This document shows, in pieces, positions 1-7,289 of a stretch of DNA of 64,000 nucleotides (its first letter is position 1; each line of letters starts with the position of its first letter). Below the pieces are notes generated by a model, which made no database searches, was not told where the DNA came from, and saw only the letters and a list, made by a program, of their open reading frames with translations. The DNA comes from Butyrivibrio sp. INlla16 (GTDB lineage: Bacteria > Bacillota > Clostridia > Lachnospirales > Lachnospiraceae): NCBI RefSeq assembly GCF_900104155.1, contig NZ_FMYB01000015.1, positions 1 to 64,000 on the forward strand. The letters run 5' to 3'. Both the position numbers and the translations under genes were made by a program.

Positions 1-338
1 AAGCGAACTTATCGCATGGGTCAAATGGGCAAGGCACTGTAGGATCCCGGTGTTTGTGGAGCTGCAGAGAAAGATCATGCGCCACAAGGATCATATCCTT
101 AACACTATCGAGCTTGGTGTGACCAATGCCCGCATTGAGGCAACCAACAACAAGATAAAATTGCTTATCCGGAAGGCGTATGGATTCAGGGACGTAGACA
201 GTATGATCGATATGGTTTTGCTATACTGTTCTGACCTGAAAATACCGTTACCAAATCGCAACCGTGTAAAGTACGCTTAAGCCGCATGGCATGAGGACTT
301 CAGCGTATTTAACTAACCACACTCATGCCAGAAGAGCC
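1..338 (+). mobile_element. ISL3-family insertion sequence, right end
   Basis: The left edge of the window lies inside an insertion sequence. The transposase C-terminus (to 280) is followed by 58 non-coding bases. The element appears to end at 338: read inward from there, the minus strand begins GGCTCTTC, which fits the GGCTCTT/GGTTCTT type terminus known for ISL3-family elements. Directly beyond this point the sequence becomes an oppB-like coding region on the opposite strand, so the boundary is visible as the place where permease homology stops. ISL3 elements usually duplicate 8 bases of target; 339-346 (TTATTATT) would be the right copy. The left copy is outside the window. Confidence 0.85.
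2..280 (+). CDS. ISL3-family transposase, C-terminal fragment (5' end outside window)
   Basis: The frame is open from base 2 to a TAA at 278-280, giving about 92 residues, and has no start of its own; the GTG at 50 is only the first in-frame start codon. The segment NARIEATNNKIKLLIRKAYG followed by a Gly-Phe-Arg stretch is the hallmark C-terminal region of the DDE transposases of the IS204/IS1001/IS1096/IS1165 (ISL3) group, around the last catalytic acidic residue (Glu in RIEATNN). The full protein would be about 400 residues or more. It is the only gene on the plus strand, facing the truncated permease gene. Whether the copy is active cannot be judged from this fragment. Confidence 0.9.
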   Translation, partial: SELIAWVKWARHCRIPVFVELQRKIMRHKDHILNTIELGVTNARIEATNNKIKLLIRKAYGFRDVDSMIDMVLLYCSDLKIPLPNRNRVKYA

Positions 339-693
339 TTATTATTTCCAAAATAAATGTTACAAGGCCAAGTGCAAATGAATACCAGATAACGCTGCCG
401 AATTTCTGTAAAACAGGCTGATTCCAATACCAGGAATCACCGAAATCGAGTGTTATTGCCTTTGAAGCCCATTTAAAGTAGCCCTGGATTACCCCCGTGT
501 CCAGACCGTACTGAGCATTTAACTGTTTAACCCATTCAGAGTAGCTTTTAGCTCCGGGCTTTGTTGATAAAGCCATAGCCTGCTGTTCAACGTATGATGT
601 AGGCATACATCTCATGATAGTGTAAATAATCATAGATACGAAAAACAATAATACTACTGATATGAGTAGACGTTTAAGTATGAATTTCTTCAT
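313..693 (-). pseudogene. oppB: Oligopeptide ABC transporter permease (OppB-like), truncated by the ISL3 element
   Basis: The start is clear: AAGGAG precedes ATG 693. The product begins with the usual OppB/DppB layout: an N-terminal membrane segment (about residues 8-28), then an extracytoplasmic region with the PTSYVEQQ and YGLD..VI.GYF.W elements, then FGDSW and the first helix of the transport domain. Homology ends after about residue 118 (FILEII). The last eight residues, RLFWHECG, are read from the insertion-sequence terminus, and the stop is also inside the element. The family is normally about 310-350 residues and needs the EAA loop and all core helices, so this product cannot form a channel. 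It lies downstream of oppA in the same direction; oppC/D/F are not in the window. Confidence 0.88.
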
Positions 694-778
694 TGTTGCC
701 TATACTCCTTCTAAATTTAAATATCTTCTACCTGAATAATTCTGAATATTACTCGGGGATTTATGTAATCTATGTAAA

Positions 779-795
779 ATTTCGCAGTGCGAAAT
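779..795. other. Stem-loop in oppA-oppB spacer (promoter-proximal to oppB)
   Basis: ATTTCGC (779-785) pairs with GCGAAAT (789-795) across a 3-base loop. On the plus strand it is followed by a run of seven T residues, so it could stop plus-strand transcription coming out of the insertion sequence. On the minus strand only four T residues follow. It is one of three hairpins in this 264-base spacer. Confidence 0.5.
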
Positions 796-822
796 ATTTT
801 TTTCGAACCCTATTATTTTATA

Positions 823-840
823 GCATTTTGCTCAAAATGC
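823..840. other. Stem-loop in oppA-oppB spacer (middle)
   Basis: GCATTTT (823-829) pairs perfectly with AAAATGC (834-840) across a 4-base loop. No T-run follows on the minus strand, so it is more likely an RNA-stability or processing structure than a terminator. Confidence 0.45.
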
Positions 841-894
841 AACCTTATATCAATTTAAAGCTGTAAAGTAAAAAAGTATAAAAGTACATAACAT

Positions 895-924
895 GTCCGT
901 GGAAGCTAAAAAGCCCCCACGGAC
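895..924 (-). promoter_or_regulatory. Stem-loop just after oppA (attenuator or mRNA 3'-protecting hairpin)
   Basis: GTCCGTGG (895-902) pairs with CCACGGAC (917-924) around a 14-base loop that contains a U/A-rich stretch. It lies 34 bases after the oppA stop. It lacks a clean T-run on the minus strand, so it looks less like a full terminator. A hairpin between a binding-protein gene and its permease gene is a common way to keep more binding-protein mRNA than permease mRNA; that role is inferred. Confidence 0.55.
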
Positions 925-957
925 AAAGCCATACGTACTTATAATGTTAAATACGAA

Positions 958-3417
958 TTACTTAGTCATAAGTCTCTCAATTCCGTTATGAGCACTTGTT
1001 GTTGCAAAGAAGTTGTAGTATGTTGTCTCGTCATGAAGCATATCTGAATTCTCAACATCAACACGCTCTGATGAGTAAATTGAGCAGTTCTGTCTCTGAT
1101 AAATCGGGATTTCTACTGCATAATCTACTACATAATCAAGAGCTTCCTTGTAAATAGCCTTACGTACTGCCTGATCTGTTGTTGAACGACCTTCTACTAC
1201 AAGCTCATCAAGCTCAGGCTGGTTAATCTTGTACATGTATGCAGAACCACCTTCTGAGTGATAGATCTGATACATATCAGGATCCATTGATCCGCCCCAA
1301 GCTGCGCACCAAATCTCAGCTGTGCCGCCTTCTGTTGCAGACCAAAGAACTGAAGAATCTGAAAGGTCATTGATGATAAGATCAAAGCCAATCTTTGCAA
1401 GGTCTTCCTTAGCTGCTGTAAGGATACCGAATGAAGGGTGATCACCCTTACCATCAGCAGGAATCATAGCCTCATATGAAAGCTTAGCACCCTCGGGAGC
1501 TGCTGTAAGCTTGCCATCAGAAACTGTGTAGCCAGCCTTCTCGAAGAATCCAAGTGCTGCCTGAAGAGCTGCATCATACTTCTCATCCTCGCTCATACCA
1601 TCTGTATAGATAGGATTTCCATCAACATCTGTTGAGAAAGCTACCTTATAATCAGGATCTGAAGCCTGAGGAGCTGCCCAAGATGTGTTAGAAATAGGAT
1701 AGTTGATAACATTAGCAGCATCGCCATAGTAAGAATCAACCACAACATCACGATGAACAGCAAGAACAGTTGCAATAGCCTTACGAAGTGCCTTAGACTC
1801 TTCGCTTCCGGCATCTGAACCAACCTTAACATTCTGAGAGTTCATTCCGATGTATCCATAACCATTATTATCTACAAGTGAAGTAGAAATCTTGTCACCT
1901 GTAAGCTCGCCGTTTGAGTTGTCACCAGCGATCTGCTCAAGTGTTGACTTATTTGCTGAGGGCTCTGCTACATCAAGTGTACCCTGAACAATTGCAGGCT
2001 CAGCATCAGACTGCTGAGTAACCTTCATCTGAACTTCCTTAATCTTGGGAGCGCCAAGATAGTAGTTCTCGTTAGCTGTGAAGTAAACAATCTTATTCTC
2101 GTATTTGTTGAATACATAAGGTCCTGCACCAAGAGGCTGAGTTGTCTTTGAACGTACAGCTGAAAGATCACCCTTTGTGAATCCGAAGCTATTGTTGTCA
2201 TAATCATAAAGAGCCTTGTCACCATAGTAGTGAAGAGGACAGATTTCTACAGGAAGGCTATAGATAGCTGTTGCGTCAAGCTTATCCATATGTACAACCA
2301 TTGAATAGTCGCCTGTCTTCTCGATACCTGTGATAGAAGGAGCAGAATCACCTGTCTCAATTGCATTCTTGTACTCATCTGAAAGCATATCAAGGATTCC
2401 GTCGCCAGCCTTCTCCTTGTCAGTAGCTGCCATAACGTCTCCGTCATAAGCTGCAACGATTTCATTCCAGAAATCATCTACTGTAGGAGCTGTGCCACCC
2501 TTAACATCGAATGTAGCACCTGAAGGAGCTGTAAGAACGCCGCCTTCTACTGTACCATAGCCCCAGTTTGCCATTGCATTGGCAATAGGATCCTTGGCAA
2601 TATCTTCATCATCAGATACAGCACCGTTTGCTGTACAGTAATCTGCGATATCATTGATGAACTGTTCCTTAGCTGCAGGGAAATCTGTCTCCCAGAACTT
2701 CTTCTGCTGATCTTCTGTGAAGTATGTGAAGTCTGTGTTGTCCTCACCAGCCTTAACAAGAAGGTTGAAGAGTGTATCAGAACCTTTTCTGTAGTCTTCC
2801 ATACCTGTAATAGGAAGTGCACTGAATGTAGCAGAACCATCATAGGAAGGATCAGCAACAACATACATAGAGAAAATTACATCATCAATAGTAAGAGGCT
2901 CACCATCTGAGAAGGTGATATCATCACGAAGTTCAAATGCATAATCTACTGTTCCATCTTCATTTTCAGTAATTACGCAATTTGCAGGTCCCTTGTACTC
3001 ATAGCTGTTACCATTATATTCCTTTGTTTCTCCGTCGATACCATTCAGAATCATCTCTCCTAAACGATCAACAGTAAGAAGAGGAAGTGATGTCATCTGA
3101 GATACGTTATTGTCATATACTGAATTGCAGAAGAAAGGACTGAACTTCTCAGAAAACTCTGATTCTCCAATTACAAGTGGAGCTCCGCTTCCTGTGCTCT
3201 CTGTAGCTGTTTCGCCCTCTTCAGTAGATTCAGCAGCTGTAGCATCGCTATCACTGCTCTCCTCAGTAGAAGCATCTGCAGTAGACTCAGCTGTATCTGC
3301 AGATTCGGTTGTTGTGCTTGCTTCGCCGCCATTATTAGCATTGCCGCCGCAGCCAACTGCACTGACAACCATTGTTCCGGCAAGTCCTAATGCCAGAAAT
3401 TTGCCTAACTTTTTCAT
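958..3417 (-). CDS. oppA: Oligopeptide/dipeptide ABC transporter substrate-binding lipoprotein, extra long
   Basis: An extracytoplasmic solute-binding protein of the SBP_bac_5 (family 5, OppA/DppA) type. The start at 3417 is chosen because GGAGGG lies 4-5 bases upstream; the in-frame ATG at 3429 overlaps that ribosome site. Residues 1-23 form a lipoprotein signal with lipobox AVGC (Cys23). A Ser/Thr/Glu/Ala-rich linker (about residues 27-78) tethers the domain to the membrane. Family features follow: LTVDRLGEMI, FELRDDITFSDGEPLTIDDV, PLGAGPYVFNKYE, and the C-terminal YQRQNCSIY. At 819 residues it is far longer than the usual 530-600, mainly through insertions between about residues 175 and 350, where a large part of the sequence is specific to this protein. 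The downstream permease gene is broken, so the protein may be an orphan here or may serve another permease. Confidence 0.9.
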   Translation of the reverse strand: MKKLGKFLALGLAGTMVVSAVGCGGNANNGGEASTTTESADTAESTADASTEESSDSDATAAESTEEGETATESTGSGAPLVIGESEFSEKFSPFFCNSVYDNNVSQMTSLPLLTVDRLGEMILNGIDGETKEYNGNSYEYKGPANCVITENEDGTVDYAFELRDDITFSDGEPLTIDDVIFSMYVVADPSYDGSATFSALPITGMEDYRKGSDTLFNLLVKAGEDNTDFTYFTEDQQKKFWETDFPAAKEQFINDIADYCTANGAVSDDEDIAKDPIANAMANWGYGTVEGGVLTAPSGATFDVKGGTAPTVDDFWNEIVAAYDGDVMAATDKEKAGDGILDMLSDEYKNAIETGDSAPSITGIEKTGDYSMVVHMDKLDATAIYSLPVEICPLHYYGDKALYDYDNNSFGFTKGDLSAVRSKTTQPLGAGPYVFNKYENKIVYFTANENYYLGAPKIKEVQMKVTQQSDAEPAIVQGTLDVAEPSANKSTLEQIAGDNSNGELTGDKISTSLVDNNGYGYIGMNSQNVKVGSDAGSEESKALRKAIATVLAVHRDVVVDSYYGDAANVINYPISNTSWAAPQASDPDYKVAFSTDVDGNPIYTDGMSEDEKYDAALQAALGFFEKAGYTVSDGKLTAAPEGAKLSYEAMIPADGKGDHPSFGILTAAKEDLAKIGFDLIINDLSDSSVLWSATEGGTAEIWCAAWGGSMDPDMYQIYHSEGGSAYMYKINQPELDELVVEGRSTTDQAVRKAIYKEALDYVVDYAVEIPIYQRQNCSIYSSERVDVENSDMLHDETTYYNFFATTSAHNGIERLMTK

Positions 3418-3463
3418 GTTACCCTCCATTCCGGGGTTTACTCCCCCTGGTATTTATGTGCAT

Positions 3464-3475
3464 CCACACTCGTGG
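3464..3475 (-). other. Small hairpin in the 5' leader of oppA
   Basis: CCAC (3464-3467) pairs with GTGG (3472-3475) with a 4-base loop. A second weaker GGGG/CCCC pairing lies at 3433-3446 next to the ribosome site at 3422-3427. Together they could fold the 70-base leader between the upstream gene and oppA. No consensus element was recognised. Confidence 0.3.
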
Positions 3476-3488
3476 CTGTCACCATTAG

Positions 3489-4049
3489 TTATTTACCGGA
3501 TTCAACCGATATACCGGAAAACTTCCTATTGTAATATCTCGCAAAAAAGCACGCGAGAACAATCACCGGCACATGCAGAAACAGGTATATCAGTTCGCGG
3601 CCAATATCGTACTGCCCTCTCCTGATAATCAGATAAACAGCTTCGCATACAATGCTTAGAGCTGCCATCACAATCACAGCTATACCGCAAAAATGCATGC
3701 GTCCTATGCCCTTGTCATACTGCTGTCTCGTCATTCTCGGAGTAGCGCCCGCAAATTCCACAATTCCTATAAGGAAGAAAAGTACCGGCAAAAACTGAAA
3801 GAAATAAGGCAGCACCACCCACAATGTACGTGAAGAGGTCTGATTCACAAGGCCCTGTACCACAAGCGCAGCAAACATTCCCGCTCCGAAAAGCAGACAT
3901 GGCAAATAGGTCTTTTTCTTTTCTGTTTCGTCGTAAGGAAGCACATAGATATCCCCTTTATAGAAGAATCTATCACGAAACCTCCCTTTTTTATCCATCT
4001 CGGGAACATGATCGTAATCGCCCTTGTACGGATTGTGCAGAATACTCAT
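3489..4049 (-). CDS. Uncharacterised four-helix membrane protein upstream of oppA
   Basis: I do not recognise a named family. The protein (about 186 residues) opens with a soluble segment containing HNPYKGDYDHVPEMDKKGRF and a second Lys/Tyr-rich piece. Four hydrophobic segments follow (about residues 50-70, 79-106, 118-142 and 153-172) and a short basic tail. The ATG at 4049 is preferred because the HNPYKGDYD block starts just after it, but its upstream GGGG is only 2 bases away. A GTG at 4097 in the same frame with AGGGTG upstream is a real alternative and would add 16 residues. It is the first gene after the promoter at 4179-4206 and is followed by oppA 71 bases later, so the two are probably co-transcribed. 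A function in peptide uptake is only suggested by position. Confidence 0.7.
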   Translation of the reverse strand: MSILHNPYKGDYDHVPEMDKKGRFRDRFFYKGDIYVLPYDETEKKKTYLPCLLFGAGMFAALVVQGLVNQTSSRTLWVVLPYFFQFLPVLFFLIGIVEFAGATPRMTRQQYDKGIGRMHFCGIAVIVMAALSIVCEAVYLIIRRGQYDIGRELIYLFLHVPVIVLACFFARYYNRKFSGISVESGK

Positions 4050-4083
4050 TACCCCAAAAATCCTGTTTCTGTATAAATATAAT

Positions 4084-4099
4084 AAGCGCTCCCGCACTT
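4084..4099. promoter_or_regulatory. Copy 2 of 16-bp imperfect palindrome (operator candidate, downstream site)
   Basis: AAGCGCTCCCGCACTT matches the element at 4205-4220 in 15 of 16 positions, 121 bases away. It overlaps the alternative GTG start at 4097 in the transcribed leader. The pair may be binding sites for one regulator; no regulator gene is visible nearby. Confidence 0.45.
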
Positions 4100-4178
4100 A
4101 CACCCTGCAAGTAGGAACGCCGTTGTTCTTAATGTAAGCATTACAATATTAATTATTTTAAATCATAACCGAGATTAA

Positions 4179-4206
4179 ATTATATCAAATAGATGAAATA
4201 AGTCAA
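4179..4206 (-). promoter_or_regulatory. Sigma-A-type promoter for the 4049/oppA transcription unit
   Basis: On the minus strand TTGACT (4206-4201) and TATAAT (4184-4179) are separated by 16 bases. The -10 is perfect and the -35 matches 5 of 6. Surrounding sequence is strongly AT-rich. Transcription would begin near 4172, leaving a leader of about 75-120 bases. It lies between the last glycan gene (stop at 4292) and the uncharacterised membrane gene, so it separates the opp region from the polysaccharide operon. Confidence 0.75.
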
Positions 4207-4220
4207 GCGCTCGCGCACTT
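4205..4220. promoter_or_regulatory. Copy 1 of 16-bp imperfect palindrome overlapping the -35 box
   Basis: AAGCGCTCGCGCACTT equals its own reverse complement at 12 of 16 positions. It shares two bases with the -35 hexamer and extends upstream of it, a typical place for a repressor or activator site. A near-identical copy lies at 4084-4099. Confidence 0.5.
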
Positions 4221-4291
4221 TTGTCTTTGTGTGGCGGACACTCTGTTAAGGTAACGTGCTACCTTGGAAACGCGATGAAATCTACATTTTC

Positions 4292-5854
4292 TTATTTTCT
4301 CATAAAAATGGCTTTCCAAATAAACTTTATATTTGACTCGAAGTATCTCTTGAAAAGACGTTTTGGATCCTGGAACAATCTGTAGAGCCATTCCATACCG
4401 ATCTTCCTGACCCACCTTGGTGCTCTTTTTATATTTCCTGCAAAAAAATTGAAACCGGCACCCACTCCGAGCATAACTCCATGTATCTTTCCTTCATGTG
4501 CCGCCATCCATTTTTCCTGCTTCGGAGCGCCGAGTCCTATCCATACAAGGTCTGCACCGGATGAATTGAGCATCTCCACAATCTCTTCATCCTCAGCTTC
4601 CGTGAGCTCTCTGAACGGCGGTGAATAGAAGCCTCTGATATCCATTCCCGGAAATCTCTCCGGAAGCTTTTCCTTTAAAAGCGCTATAGTCTCCTCGGAT
4701 GAGCCATAAAAGAAATGCGACAGTTTTCCGTCCATAGTGGAGTTAAACATTGCCTCCATGAAATCCGGGCCCGCTATTCTCTCCGCTTTGACATATCCGG
4801 CTTTCTGAATTCTGTTTACTATAGGCTGTCCGTCAGGAAATGTCAGCGCCGAGGAGTTCTGTATTTTCATATAGTCTGCATTCTCGCTTGCTTCGACAGT
4901 AGTATGTACATTACAGAAACAGATATATTTTCCGAAGAAATCTCTGATGTGGCTTCGAACATACCTCACTGCGTTTTCTACATTGGATACAGCAAAATTG
5001 ACACCCAGTACATTACATCTCTTTACCATAGCGGTATAGTAAGTCGCCTGATAATAGCCAAGCTCTCTTATAAGATTGCCTGTAATCCACTGCCCGTCCA
5101 TGGACAATGCATAGTAAGTGTTAATACCGACGTTACCAAATCTTCTTACAAGATCATTTCTGACAAAATCTGCCAATTCCAATTTATCGGGAATACATAT
5201 AAAGACATCACTGCATCCGGAATTTTGAACCGCATCAACCAGTTCTTCCCGTTTCTTTATGACCTCATCCTCATTGGAAAGTCTTACACCCTCCTCAGGA
5301 TATGCCTCGTCAAGGGGATGTATGCCTTCCAGTGAAAACTCGAGCCCAAGTTCCTTTTCAAGATGAGCCCTTGCCGCATTAATATCTGGTGAATAGACAA
5401 GTGCGGCAATCTTTCTCCTGTGGAATTCAGGATTACCGCTTTTGATAAGAATTGCTCTATAGAGCATTCTGAATGTGAAAACAAAGACAAAATTGGTTAT
5501 AACCAGAATACCCATTGCAAGTCGTGATACCAGCTGGGTATTCTTGGTAGCCATAAGAACTACCAGCAAGAAAACAAAAAGTATCACTTGGTTCTTAAAA
5601 AACTCAACAAAAACTTCAAGGGGATCGCAGTCCTCTATCGGCTTATAATCAAGGCTTCTTCCTCTGTAAACATTAACCAGTGTGGCAAACAGAATTTCCA
5701 TGATGAACAGCATGGAATAGAGCGGTATCATCCACTCCCTCTTAAAATACCACTGAAAACGTAGAGTAATCATGACAATATAAGAAAGCGTAAGCGATAC
5801 GCCATCAACAAACAATAATATTCTTCTTCTTTTATGTGAGCGTGACATGCTCAT
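4292..5854 (-). CDS. Fusion: phosphoglycosyltransferase-like membrane N-domain + WecG/TagA/CpsF glycosyltransferase (GT26)
   Basis: The start at 5854 has GAGGG nine bases upstream. Residues 1 to about 135 hold membrane helices (around 12-30, 40-62, 85-105, 112-135). Residues about 145-270 resemble the nucleotide-fold (CoA_binding_3-like) region found in front of the catalytic domain of WbaP-type enzymes. The PF02397 catalytic domain that should follow is absent. In its place (about 275-520) stands a complete GT26 domain: the FPDGQPIV segment with the catalytic-region Asp (about 338-346), GLGAPKQEKWM (about 440-450), and the C-terminal RAPRWVRK..MEWLYRL..DPKRL helix. GT26 enzymes transfer a HexNAc or ManNAcA-type sugar to a polyprenyl-diphosphate sugar. 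The likely role is an early step after lipid initiation. It is the last gene of the polysaccharide run. Confidence 0.88.
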   Translation of the reverse strand: MSMSRSHKRRRILLFVDGVSLTLSYIVMITLRFQWYFKREWMIPLYSMLFIMEILFATLVNVYRGRSLDYKPIEDCDPLEVFVEFFKNQVILFVFLLVVLMATKNTQLVSRLAMGILVITNFVFVFTFRMLYRAILIKSGNPEFHRRKIAALVYSPDINAARAHLEKELGLEFSLEGIHPLDEAYPEEGVRLSNEDEVIKKREELVDAVQNSGCSDVFICIPDKLELADFVRNDLVRRFGNVGINTYYALSMDGQWITGNLIRELGYYQATYYTAMVKRCNVLGVNFAVSNVENAVRYVRSHIRDFFGKYICFCNVHTTVEASENADYMKIQNSSALTFPDGQPIVNRIQKAGYVKAERIAGPDFMEAMFNSTMDGKLSHFFYGSSEETIALLKEKLPERFPGMDIRGFYSPPFRELTEAEDEEIVEMLNSSGADLVWIGLGAPKQEKWMAAHEGKIHGVMLGVGAGFNFFAGNIKRAPRWVRKIGMEWLYRLFQDPKRLFKRYFESNIKFIWKAIFMRK

Positions 5855-5893
5855 AGCAAACGACCCTCATTCCTTGATTATTCGGAGAATCTT

Positions 5894-7174
5894 TTATTTA
5901 AAACATCTGTGGATAATATCAATAACGATGTCCTGCTCCTCCTCAGTCATCTTGATATCCGAAGGAAGGCAGAGTCCCCTCTCAAAAATATCCATACTGA
6001 TATCGGCGGCAGTTCCCTCATCAATATACGCATTACTGCGACCGCGAAGAATACCCTCCTCTGTCACAAAGATGTTGTTCCTGTAAATCGGCTGCATATG
6101 CATGGGTTTCCAGATAGGTCTTCCCTCAGCGTTAAAGCTTGCAATTGCATCCAAAATCTCTGTGGGACAAGATTTCCCGGCTTCGTGATTATAAAGAGCT
6201 TTTCTCTCAGACCTCACATGAGGGCACATGGCATCCTTATCAATAATCATGCAGCTAAGCCAATAGTTGGGCTCACAATTATCGGGAACAGGATTCATTG
6301 ATATGGGAAGATCCTTAAGTCCCTCTTTGTATCTGTCATATACTTTTTTCTTTAAAGCGATATGCTCATCAAGATATGGGATCTGTCCCCTTACAACACC
6401 GGCAACAATATTGGACATTCGGTAGTTGTATCCAACCTCCTCATGCTGATACCAGGGAGCATCCTCTCTGGCCTGAGTGCTCAGCTTCCTTACCTTATGA
6501 CAGTCGGCTTCGCTGTCCGTAAGCAGCATTCCGCCTGAGCTTCCGGTAATAATCTTATTTCCGTTAAAGGAAATAACGCTGTAATCTCCGAATTTTCCGG
6601 TCTGTTTGCCTTCATAGGTTGCGCCAAGTGATTCAGCGGCGTCCTCTATTATAAGAGCGCCGTGCCTGTCGGCAATCTCTCTGATCTCATTTATCTTGCC
6701 GGGCGTTCCGTACAAATAGGCAACCACTATCAGCTTAACATCAGGATATATCTCAAAGGCCTTCTCCAGAGCTTCGGGGCTCATGTTCCAGCTGTCATAT
6801 TCCGTATCGATAAAAACCGCTTCTCCACCCTCGTAGGCGACAGGATTAACAGTTGCATCAAAAGTCATATCGGAGCAGAATACCTTATGCCCTGCCAGAG
6901 TTCCGACATTTGCGGGCTTTGGTCCGTAGAGCTTTTCACCGGCAAGTCTCATTGCAAGATGAAGCGCAGCAGTTCCGGAGCTCAGTCCTATTGCATACTT
7001 TCTTCCGACCTTCTCCTGAATCAGTCTCTCCGATTCATTGATGTTCTCGCCAATGGTTGATACCCAGTTGGCCTCTATTGCCGCATTTATCCACTTAAGC
7101 TCGTCTCCGTGCATAGTGGGAGATGAAAGCCATACTTTGTTTTCGAATCTTTTTATTCCTTCAAATCTGTCCAT
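5894..7174 (-). CDS. DegT/DnrJ/EryC1 family sugar-nucleotide aminotransferase (PglE-like)
   Basis: A PLP-dependent aminotransferase that converts a 4-keto-6-deoxy nucleotide sugar to the 4-amino sugar. Seen: LSSGTAALHLAMRLAG in the PLP phosphate region, IIEDAAESLGATY (PLP-ring Asp), and SFNGNKIITGSSGG, where the Lys near residue 207 should form the Schiff base. The opening segment ending ANWVSTIGENINESE is typical of the PglE group. Start at 7174: the GAGGG that serves as ribosome site is the end of the repeat at 7180-7275, and the ATG at 7186 lies inside it. It follows the 4,6-dehydratase gene at 7290-9233, which makes its likely substrate, UDP-4-keto-6-deoxy-GlcNAc. The exact sugar product is inferred. 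Confidence 0.88.
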   Translation of the reverse strand: MDRFEGIKRFENKVWLSSPTMHGDELKWINAAIEANWVSTIGENINESERLIQEKVGRKYAIGLSSGTAALHLAMRLAGEKLYGPKPANVGTLAGHKVFCSDMTFDATVNPVAYEGGEAVFIDTEYDSWNMSPEALEKAFEIYPDVKLIVVAYLYGTPGKINEIREIADRHGALIIEDAAESLGATYEGKQTGKFGDYSVISFNGNKIITGSSGGMLLTDSEADCHKVRKLSTQAREDAPWYQHEEVGYNYRMSNIVAGVVRGQIPYLDEHIALKKKVYDRYKEGLKDLPISMNPVPDNCEPNYWLSCMIIDKDAMCPHVRSERKALYNHEAGKSCPTEILDAIASFNAEGRPIWKPMHMQPIYRNNIFVTEEGILRGRSNAYIDEGTAADISMDIFERGLCLPSDIKMTEEEQDIVIDIIHRCFK

Positions 7175-7179
7175 ATATA

Positions 7180-7275
7180 CCCTCATCCGTCAGCTTCGCT
7201 GACACCTGTCTCCGTTCCACTCCGGTCCGCGCTGAACCGACGTCCCCCGGACGTCGAGCGCCCCCAGGGGAAGGC
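7180..7275 (-). repeat. Dispersed palindromic repeat, copy 1 (variant)
   Basis: Plus-strand order: CCCTCATCC, the hairpin GTCAGCTTCGCTGAC (7190-7204), a copy-specific middle with the perfect stem CGACGTCC/GGACGTCG (7240-7258), and a terminal CCCCCAGGGGAAGGC. The same outer parts occur at 36434 and 43548, in the same orientation relative to transcription. Read on the coding strand, its last bases GGATGAGGG provide the SD sequence for the aminotransferase gene. Its other end lies 14 bases from the stop of the preceding gene. Confidence 0.85.
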
Positions 7276-7289
7276 TTTTTAATATCTAA

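Noticed and set aside
3110..3625. 171-codon plus-strand frame over the oppA N-terminus
   Set aside because: Its Ser/Val/Ala-rich start mirrors the repetitive linker codons of oppA; a composition artefact.
4248..4265. AAGGTA/TACCTT hairpin after the GT26 gene as terminator
   Set aside because: Only six pairs and no T-run follow on the coding strand.
4203..4415. Short frame crossing the end of the GT26 gene
   Set aside because: It overlaps the conserved GT26 C-terminus in another frame and the promoter region; no sign of coding.
4715..5335. 206-codon open frame on the plus strand
   Set aside because: Antisense to the GT26 fusion gene; no motif or ribosome site, so a chance frame.
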